DNA of 50,803 nt, taken from positions 1-50,803 of the forward strand of contig JAFUVE010000035.1 of the NCBI GenBank assembly GCA_017483765.1, written 5' to 3'. The notes under the pieces are model-generated. The model was not told where the DNA came from, did not search any database, and worked only from the letters and a program-made list of their open reading frames with translations. This document shows, piece by piece, positions 44,952-50,803 of the stretch. Source of the DNA: Bacteroidaceae bacterium (GTDB taxonomy: Bacteria; Bacteroidota; Bacteroidia; Bacteroidales; Bacteroidaceae). Both the position numbers and the translations under genes were made by a program. Positions within the stretch are counted from its first letter, which is position 1, and every line of letters starts with the position of its first letter.

Positions 44952-47456
44952 ATGAAACGGTTTTTTCTCAGCCTCATGCTGGCGGCCTCGTCGGCATGTT
45001 GTTTGTATGCACAGGAGTCTGACATGGACACATTCCGCACATGGGCCAAGACACCACCGATGGGCTGGAACTCATGGGACTGCTATTACTCCTCCGTTAC
45101 GGAGAAGGAAGTGATGCAAAACGCACACTACATCGTGGACCACGACCTGCTGCGCCACGGGTGGGAATACGTGGTGATTGACATCAGATGGTACTGCAAC
45201 CACCCATCGCTTGGAGGCGGATGGTACAACCAGCGGGGCGACCAGGACTATGTGCTCGACGAGTACGGCAGATACCTGCCCTCGCCCACCCGATTCCCGT
45301 CATGCATGGTGGACGGAAAGAACCAGGGGTTCAAGGCCATCGCAGACAGCCTGCACAACATGGGGCTGAAATTCGGCATCCACCTCATGAGAGGACTGCC
45401 CAAGGCGGTCGTCGGCTCCAACTGCAAGCTGAAAGGAAGCGAGGAAACACCATGGTCGAGCGTTTACGCCAGCACAACGCCGGCTTGCACCTGGCTTCAG
45501 GACAACCTCACCGTCCGCAACAACCAGTACGGCCAGCTATACTATAACAGCATCATGGACCTCTACGCGCAGTGGGGAGTGGACTTCCTGAAAATCGACG
45601 ATCTCTCACGGCCTTTCTACACCGACGAGATCCACATGATCCGAAAGGCCATCGACCAGACAGGAAGACCCATCGTTCTCTCCCTCAGTCCAGGAAAGAC
45701 ACACTACCAATACACGGAGGAATGCCTGCAGAACGCCAACATGTGGAGGATGATGGACGACCTCTGGGACCGTTGGAACGACGTGAACGCGGTGTTCAAC
45801 GAGGCGGCCTACTGGAGCCAGCACTCCCGTCCCGGCAACTTTGCCGACTGCGACATGCTGCCGCTCGGGCAGATATCCATGACCGTGGCCGACAACGGAT
45901 TCGCGCAGCGCGACAACGGGCACTGGACCAACCTCACACACGACGAGCAATACACCATGATGACGCTGTGGGGTATCTGCCACTCGCCACTCTTCTTCGG
46001 TGGAGAAATGACCAAGAACGACGAGTTCACCAACTCACTCCTGACCAACGAGGAATACCACCGCATGCACAAGCTGGGAGTGAACGCAAGGGAGGTGGAG
46101 CGCGACGACGACGGATACATCGTATGGAGCTCCGACGACCCAGAGACGGGAAACAAATACCTCGCCATCTTCAACAACGGCAACTCCAGGTGGGTGGTAG
46201 GCAGCAAGGCGCTCTTCCAGTCGGAGGTGGTGGCTTACACCACCGACGGACATGCCGTCAACGTGGACATCGAATGGCCCCAGGGAAGCAAGCAGCTCGT
46301 GCTCGTCACGGACGACGCGGGCGACAACTTCAACTACGACCACGCCGACTGGATCAACCCCACCCTCGTGCTGCGAGACGGGACGGAAGTGCCGCTGACC
46401 GGAACATACAAGACTCGGGACTACACCGCCTCCTATTTCAACCGCGTGTACGAGAACAAGAACGTGGAGCACGGAGGACAAATGAAGGTGATGGGAACTG
46501 CCTACTCCCGCGGATTCTCCATGGACGCCAACGCCGCCCTGTTCTTCACCATACCTGAGGAGATGGACGTGGTCAGATTCAAGGCCATGGCTGCGGCAGA
46601 CGACTCCGGCATCGGACAGCCTAACTCCACGACCACCCTGCGGTTCATGGTATTCGACCAAAACCCGCTCACGGCAGAGCAGGAGGACTATGCGGCACGC
46701 TCCGGACTCATCTCCCGTACCGGAAACCGGTCGGCTTCCATGGAAGCGGACATCACAGACGCAGAGCAACTGACCATCGTCGTGAGCAACTATGACGACG
46801 GATTCGCATACGACCGGGCCGACCTCATCAATCCCGTCCTCATCGACGAGGAGGGCAACGAGACATCCCTGACCTCTCTCTCACCGGCATCGTACACCAG
46901 CGAATGGGGCACGCTGCACGTGAACCGAAACGTGGAAAACGGAACGCTGAGAGTGGACGGAAAGACCTACACCACTGGGCTGGGACTGAACGCCGAATGC
47001 AAGCTCATCTATGACCTGCCGAAAGACCACCACTTCAAGACATTCCGCACACTCTGCGGCTATGACTCCAGCTGCGACACGGACAACAAGTCCAGCAGCG
47101 GAACGACCATGGAGTTCCTCGTCTACGTCACACGGAGCAACAGCTTCAGCTTCGACCTCACAAAACTGGGATACGACGCCGAAGAAGAAGTCCCCGTCTA
47201 CGACATCTGGGCACAGGAAGACCTGGGCAACGCCACGGGCAGCGTGACCGCTGAGATTCCGACCCACGGCGTCAAGCTCTACCGACTGGGGGACAAGGAG
47301 CCGGTCGGCATCAACCAAGTGAGAACCACACCCGCCTCGCAGGCCATTACCCCCAAAAGCAAAGACAAGAGCATCTACGACCTTCAGGGACGACGGATAA
47401 AGAAACCAGGCAAAGGATTCTTCATCCAGGGGGGTGTCACTTTCCTCAGCAGGTGA
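44952..47456 (+). CDS. GH27-type alpha-galactosidase with tandem NPCBM-like domains
   Basis: The 834-residue protein has a signal peptide (to about LYAQ). Residues about 30-410 form a TIM barrel of the GH27/GH36 clan, starting with TPPMGWNSWDCYY. The nucleophile Asp216 (FLKIDDLS) and the acid/base Asp270 (WRMMDDLW, four residues after Arg266) are in the expected places. Two carbohydrate-binding-like NPCBM segments follow, about 455-600 and 610-740. The last residues, SIYDLQGRRIKKPGKGFF, resemble a short type IX sorting end. GH27 members act on alpha-galactosides or alpha-N-acetylgalactosaminides; which one cannot be read. The C10 protease gene follows 41 bases later. Confidence 0.9.
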   Translation: MKRFFLSLMLAASSACCLYAQESDMDTFRTWAKTPPMGWNSWDCYYSSVTEKEVMQNAHYIVDHDLLRHGWEYVVIDIRWYCNHPSLGGGWYNQRGDQDYVLDEYGRYLPSPTRFPSCMVDGKNQGFKAIADSLHNMGLKFGIHLMRGLPKAVVGSNCKLKGSEETPWSSVYASTTPACTWLQDNLTVRNNQYGQLYYNSIMDLYAQWGVDFLKIDDLSRPFYTDEIHMIRKAIDQTGRPIVLSLSPGKTHYQYTEECLQNANMWRMMDDLWDRWNDVNAVFNEAAYWSQHSRPGNFADCDMLPLGQISMTVADNGFAQRDNGHWTNLTHDEQYTMMTLWGICHSPLFFGGEMTKNDEFTNSLLTNEEYHRMHKLGVNAREVERDDDGYIVWSSDDPETGNKYLAIFNNGNSRWVVGSKALFQSEVVAYTTDGHAVNVDIEWPQGSKQLVLVTDDAGDNFNYDHADWINPTLVLRDGTEVPLTGTYKTRDYTASYFNRVYENKNVEHGGQMKVMGTAYSRGFSMDANAALFFTIPEEMDVVRFKAMAAADDSGIGQPNSTTTLRFMVFDQNPLTAEQEDYAARSGLISRTGNRSASMEADITDAEQLTIVVSNYDDGFAYDRADLINPVLIDEEGNETSLTSLSPASYTSEWGTLHVNRNVENGTLRVDGKTYTTGLGLNAECKLIYDLPKDHHFKTFRTLCGYDSSCDTDNKSSSGTTMEFLVYVTRSNSFSFDLTKLGYDAEEEVPVYDIWAQEDLGNATGSVTAEIPTHGVKLYRLGDKEPVGINQVRTTPASQAITPKSKDKSIYDLQGRRIKKPGKGFFIQGGVTFLSR

Positions 47457-47497
47457 CACGCCACACCCAGCCACATTAACATCTTAACAGCAAAAAC

Positions 47498-49351
47498 ATG
47501 AGACAACCCATCATCATCCTGCTTGCCCTGCTCACAGTCATGCCCGCCTCCGCCAAGACCGGGCGCCAGCTCATCGAGGAGAACGGACTCAAATCATCGG
47601 TAGGGCCACTGCTGGAAACAGAATGGTCGCAGAGAAGAGGCGAGAACTGCCTGCTGCCCATGCTGACCAACACAAAGCAGGCTGTCACCGGATGCGGCGC
47701 AACCGCCATGGCGCAGCTCATCAAATTCTGGGGAGCTCCCAAGCATACCTCCGGAAAAAATTTCTACCACTGGAGCTACGGAGGAAAGTCAGACGTGTTT
47801 TTTGCAGACTTCGAGAACACGTCCTACGACTGGGAAAACATGATTGACAAATATTGCGGCAACTCCGCTGCGACGGAAACCCAGAAGAAAGCGGTAGGAA
47901 AGTTGATGGCAGACATCGGCATCGCGCTTGAGATGAAATACCAGCTGAATGAGAAGGGCAATCCCAGCACAGCCACGAACATCGAATATATACACACTGC
48001 GCTGAAAAAATATTTCGGCTACAACCCCAACTCGCGAATCTTGAGATTCATCAACGGCGCATATACGATGGACGAGTGGCGGACGATGATTTACAAGGAG
48101 CTGTCGGAGGGAAGACCCATACTGATGGGAGGGCGATACGACGATGCAAACCACATCTTCGTAGCAGACGGCTATGACGAGGAAGGACGCGTCCATCTCA
48201 ACCTGGGCAAACCAGAGAGCGACTCAATCTACAACCAAAGCGCCTACTACGACCTGACAAAGACAAGCGCCACATACATCGAAGACATGCGTATGCTCTT
48301 GGAGGTTTGCCCCGACACGATCGAGACGGAACTGACCGAGGCGCACGTTGGCAAGGCCGGAACGCTCAAGGAAGTGCTGGGCGGCGAAACGGCAAGCCGG
48401 CGGATATGCAGGCTGAGACTCTCCGGAAACATCAACGTGGAGGACATCTGCTGGCTTCGCGAGCTGAGCAAAGTGACAAAAGGACAGCTGTCGTACATCG
48501 ACCTCTCAGAATGCAACATTGAAAACCACGAGATCCCCGACAGCGCATTCAAAGACTGCTATGCACTGCAGGAAATCATCCTGCCCGACAACATCGACAG
48601 AATCAGGTCTAAAGCCTTTTACCACTGCCTGGGACTCTACGCCATCCACCTGCCCAAGAAACTGCAGACGCTGAAGAACTACGTCTTTACCCGATGCCGG
48701 TATCTCACATCGCTGGATTTTCCTGCTACATTGACGTCAATCGCGTCCGGTCCCTTTGCCTACGTAAAACTAAGCCATCTCAGCGTGGACGAAGGCAATA
48801 GGAACTTCATGGTGGAAAACAACGCGCTACTCACCAAGGACAGAAAGACGCTGCTGGCCATGCCCATGTGTCTGTTTGGAGACTACGAGGTCGCTGACGG
48901 CATCACAAAAATCAACGTCCACGCATTCAACTGCTGCGACGGACTGCGCGACATCGTCCTGCCCGTCTCGGTCAGAGAGATCGGTCAGGAGGCCTTCAAG
49001 TCGTGCAACCGGCTTTCCGACTTCTACTGCTACGGCTCAACGGCCCCCAGCCTGGCATCCAACGTGTTCCTGTCGTCTCCCAACCTCAACATCCTGCACG
49101 TGCCGGAAGGATGCCGTCAGGAATATCAGGACAAAGGCTGGACGATGTTCAAGGAAATCGTGGAGGACCTGCCGCTGCCTATGGAGGGAGACGTCAACCG
49201 CGACGGAGCAGTCGACATCTCCGACATCGTGGCGGTGATCAACACGATTGCTGGAGACAGCACAAACCTCCCACGCACCGACGTGAACCAGGACGGGAAA
49301 ACCGACATCTCCGATATCGTCAGCATCATCAATCTCATTGCAGGCGAGTAA
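47498..49351 (+). CDS. C10-family (streptopain-like) cysteine protease with leucine-rich repeats and dockerin
   Basis: The 617-residue protein has a signal peptide, a short propeptide-like region and a C10 peptidase domain (about 25-270). The catalytic Cys66 is in VTGCGATAMAQL, and His219 in ANHIFVADGYD matches the family GHAFVCDGYD site. The domain is short: SpeB has a larger propeptide. BspA-type LRR_5 repeats follow (about 320-540), e.g. IDRIRSKAFYHCLGL. The chain ends in two dockerin repeats (DVNRDGAVDISDIVAVIN, DVNQDGKTDISDIVSIIN), nearly the same cassette as in the BspA-like protein. The combination of a protease and a binding module suggests a surface or secreted targeting enzyme (inference). 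Confidence 0.9.
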   Translation: MRQPIIILLALLTVMPASAKTGRQLIEENGLKSSVGPLLETEWSQRRGENCLLPMLTNTKQAVTGCGATAMAQLIKFWGAPKHTSGKNFYHWSYGGKSDVFFADFENTSYDWENMIDKYCGNSAATETQKKAVGKLMADIGIALEMKYQLNEKGNPSTATNIEYIHTALKKYFGYNPNSRILRFINGAYTMDEWRTMIYKELSEGRPILMGGRYDDANHIFVADGYDEEGRVHLNLGKPESDSIYNQSAYYDLTKTSATYIEDMRMLLEVCPDTIETELTEAHVGKAGTLKEVLGGETASRRICRLRLSGNINVEDICWLRELSKVTKGQLSYIDLSECNIENHEIPDSAFKDCYALQEIILPDNIDRIRSKAFYHCLGLYAIHLPKKLQTLKNYVFTRCRYLTSLDFPATLTSIASGPFAYVKLSHLSVDEGNRNFMVENNALLTKDRKTLLAMPMCLFGDYEVADGITKINVHAFNCCDGLRDIVLPVSVREIGQEAFKSCNRLSDFYCYGSTAPSLASNVFLSSPNLNILHVPEGCRQEYQDKGWTMFKEIVEDLPLPMEGDVNRDGAVDISDIVAVINTIAGDSTNLPRTDVNQDGKTDISDIVSIINLIAGE

Positions 49352-49450
49352 ATTATCCAATTTTCCGCAAAAGACTTGGCACATGGGGCTGCAAAGAGTG
49401 GTTACAGCTTTAAAATCGGAAAGTTGTGCAGATTTCTCAAAAAAAATATG

Positions 49451-49458
49451 TATCTTTG
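49451..49458 (+). promoter_or_regulatory. Promoter -7 box of the DUF3791 gene
   Basis: TATCTTTG is a perfect -7 box, with a TTG about 24 bases upstream. Confidence 0.65.
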
Positions 49459-49485
49459 CAAAATTGAAACGTAATAATCAACACA

Positions 49486-49722
49486 ATGGATTCCACGGAA
49501 ATAAACAAAATCAGTTTCGTTACGTTAGCCATAGGAGCTACAGCAAAACGTATGGGAATCTCAGCTACAGAACTATACAATAGGTTAAAGCGCCAAAACT
49601 TAGTTCGTAATTTATTATTCGACTGCTATGACACCCTGCATGCCGAAAGCATAGCCGGAGTTGCTTGGAACGTAGAGGAAGCACTGAAAAACTGGGAAGC
49701 AAAGGAAGGAGGTACGCAATGA
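49486..49722 (+). CDS. DUF3791 domain protein (first copy)
   Basis: The 78-residue product has the small helical DUF3791 pattern: KISFVTLAIGATAKRMGISATELYNRL, then LVRNLLFDCYDTLHAESIAGVAWNVEEAL. In Bacteroidetes and Firmicutes, DUF3791 genes normally flank a DUF3990 gene, and the trio is thought to be a toxin-antitoxin-like module (inference from context; no experiment known to me). Here the ATGA overlap to the next start is intact, but the DUF3990 gene is reduced to a stub. Confidence 0.88.
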   Translation: MDSTEINKISFVTLAIGATAKRMGISATELYNRLKRQNLVRNLLFDCYDTLHAESIAGVAWNVEEALKNWEAKEGGTQ

Positions 49723-49769
49723 GATTATATCACGGCTCTTATATTAGTGTGCCACACCCACTACATTGA
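49719..49769 (+). pseudogene. Remnant of a DUF3990 gene (16 codons)
   Basis: MRLYHGSYISVPHPLH is the typical N-terminus of DUF3990 proteins (LYHGSY...P), which have an ADP-ribosyltransferase-like fold. A TGA then ends the frame at 49767. A full DUF3990 is about 150 residues. The bases around the stop carry a short direct repeat, CTACATT at 49761 and 49778, a possible sign of a deletion between repeats. The second DUF3791 follows in its usual place. Confidence 0.75.
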
Positions 49770-49822
49770 CCGATGCCTACATTACATTGGTTCCGAACAA
49801 GTATAAAAGAAATAATAAAGTC

Positions 49823-50026
49823 ATGAGAGATCAAGTATTCTGGCGTAAAGTCGCACGCATAGCTGCATTGCTCTCCGACCGGCTTGAAATAGACGCAGAG
49901 GAGGCACTCGACATTCTATATAATTCCCACACCTATGAACTGTTGGCCAATCCTGACAGCGGACTGCAATTACAAAGCGACAACTATATACTGACAGACT
50001 TAATCCGCGAATTAAGCGATATGTAG
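49823..50026 (+). CDS. DUF3791 domain protein (second copy)
   Basis: I chose ATG 49823 (MRDQVFWRKVARIAALLSDRL), giving 67 residues; the open frame starts at TTG 49766 but lacks homology-like residues there. The helical chain with LEIDAEEALDILYNS and NYILTDLIREL fits DUF3791. It lies after the DUF3990 stub, completing the flanking arrangement. Confidence 0.83.
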   Translation: MRDQVFWRKVARIAALLSDRLEIDAEEALDILYNSHTYELLANPDSGLQLQSDNYILTDLIRELSDM

Positions 50027-50208
50027 AAACATACTGAGCGACGAGTCACGGATACAAGCCGACATCTTCCATTTTCTCTGTACCGCCAACATAGTGAACG
50101 CTAAACCATCGCAACCGCCCTCTATCAGTATTCCTACCTCCTCAGATGGAAAGGAATCAACAACTGAGAACCGAAAACCATAGGCGTGCTGAGCCTACCA
50201 ACCGCAAT

Positions 50209-50289
50209 GAGGGTGTGTCAAAATGATTAGGAGTGCGCTTCGCGCAGAAATCCGCGATTAAGCCAAATGAGCAAAAGGGAGCTTGCTCA
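50209..50289. mobile_element. Insertion-sequence-end-like sequence
   Basis: GAGGGTGTGTCAAAAT (50209-50224) resembles terminal inverted repeats of Bacteroidetes insertion sequences of the IS1182 type (from memory, not searched). A perfect hairpin TGAGCAA/TTGCTCA follows (50268-50274 with 50283-50289), and GCGC-TTC-GCGC lies near 50235. No matching end or transposase is seen in the window, so this is a remnant at most. Confidence 0.35.
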
Positions 50290-50388
50290 CATTTTGCCAT
50301 GGCGGAGCGGATTGTCGAAGAAAATCTAACAAATCTTTTCAAATCTGGCAAAAAAGTCGAGATTGCACCAACTTATAAAGCGCAGAAA

Positions 50389-50498
50389 GGAATAAGTGGC
50401 CATTTTCACAGTATAAAAAAACGGAATAAGTAGGAATATATATGGTAAAAAAAACGAATAAGTAGGCAAAATTGTTGTTAAAAATATGGAATAAGTGG
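50389..50498 (+). repeat. Four phased GAATAAGTRG repeats before the AAA ATPase gene
   Basis: GAATAAG starts at 50390, 50424, 50456 and 50489, spaced 34, 32 and 33 bases (about three helical turns). The last copy ends 9 bases before the -33 element of a strong promoter. Such phasing is typical for iterons or cooperative operator sites. The remaining bases of this spacer show no gene. Confidence 0.8.
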
Positions 50499-50506
50499 AT
50501 TTTTCC

Positions 50507-50537
50507 TTTGCTGAATGAAGATTTTATTGTAATTTTG
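50507..50537 (+). promoter_or_regulatory. Promoter of the AAA ATPase gene
   Basis: TTTG (50507-50510) and TAATTTTG (50530-50537) are 19 bases apart. Confidence 0.85.
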
Positions 50538-50561
50538 CAGCGAAAATTTAATGAAATTGTT

Positions 50562-50803
50562 ATGCTTGAACGTAAATTCACTTCATTCTTGGAAAGATTC
50601 CTTTTGGAAGAGCCAAATAAGATTCTGCTCGTTAACGGTGCACGGCAGATAGGTAAGTCTTTCCTTATCCGTTATGTTGGGCAGAAGTTGTTTCGACATT
50701 TTGTTGAAATCAACCTCAAAGAAGACATCGAAGGTGATAAGGTTTTCGCTGATGTTCATACAACCAACGACCTCTATATGCGGTTGAGCAACTTCTATTC
50801 CTC
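50562..50803 (+). CDS. AAA-family ATPase (DUF4143 type), cut by the window end
   Basis: Eighty codons are visible, starting MLERKFTSFLERFLLEEP. The Walker A loop is VNGARQIGKSFLI (residues about 24-36), a typical start of the DUF4143/ATP-binding family common in Bacteroidetes, where a DUF4143 domain follows. The rest lies outside the window, so the C-terminal domain cannot be confirmed. Its role is not established in the family. Confidence 0.82.
   Translation, partial: MLERKFTSFLERFLLEEPNKILLVNGARQIGKSFLIRYVGQKLFRHFVEINLKEDIEGDKVFADVHTTNDLYMRLSNFYS

Noticed and set aside
50233-50433. A 66-codon open frame in the insertion-sequence-like region
   Set aside because: It covers the hairpins and the phased repeats, has no start context and no domain; likely not coding.

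Overview
The window looks like a chromosomal segment of a Bacteroidales bacterium, most likely Prevotella or a close relative (inference). Its promoters carry the Bacteroidetes -7 box TAnnTTTG, often with a TTG or TTTG about 18 to 20 bases upstream. The gene families also fit: Mfa-type fimbriae, DUF3575, DUF3868, DUF4468, DUF4348, DUF1573, DUF3791, BspA-type leucine-rich proteins, dockerin-ended secreted proteins, a C10 protease, and a C-terminal domain typical of type IX secretion.

Layout. 1-286: the end of a 74-base tandem repeat, then a tRNA-Lys(TTT) with its terminator, on the minus strand. 426-6805: minus-strand housekeeping run lysS, gpsA, pgi, a HAD phosphatase and an RsiV-type lipoprotein. 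7210-9106: a Ro60/Rsr gene with a structured leader that contains a candidate Y RNA. 9227-11209: a 38-base repeat pair, a His/Gly/Asn-rich secreted protein and a DUF1573 protein. 11292-15239: minus-strand run pheS, proC, murB and an MBL-fold hydrolase, interrupted by a 9-base minisatellite. 15386-20321: a DUF4348 lipoprotein, an acyl-CoA synthetase, a secreted carboxylesterase and a 53-residue rubredoxin. 20472-26664: a small membrane protein, a sugar nucleotidyltransferase, small secreted proteins and a BspA/dockerin surface protein.

26932-43417 is one minus-strand fimbrial operon in the order DUF3575, DUF3868/OmpA, Mfa1-type major subunit, Mfa2-type anchor, two minor subunits, then a 2706-residue protein with a type IX secretion C-terminal domain. 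By position this last protein matches the tip protein Mfa5 of Porphyromonas, but it is far larger and starts with five tandem repeats. 44188-49351 holds a secreted flavin-fold protein and a likely two-gene operon of a GH27 glycosidase and a C10 protease. 49486-50803 is an accessory end: two DUF3791 genes flanking a 16-codon stub of DUF3990, an insertion-sequence-like end, four phased 10-base repeats, and the start of an AAA ATPase.

Many spacers hold degenerate tandem repeats of period 7, 8 or 9, and three share a composite interspersed element, two copies of which carry a hairpin with a compensated base change. The strongest candidates for something undescribed are the Ro60/Y RNA locus, the giant fimbrial tip candidate, and the composite spacer element. 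All functional calls come from reading motifs by eye; no database search was run.
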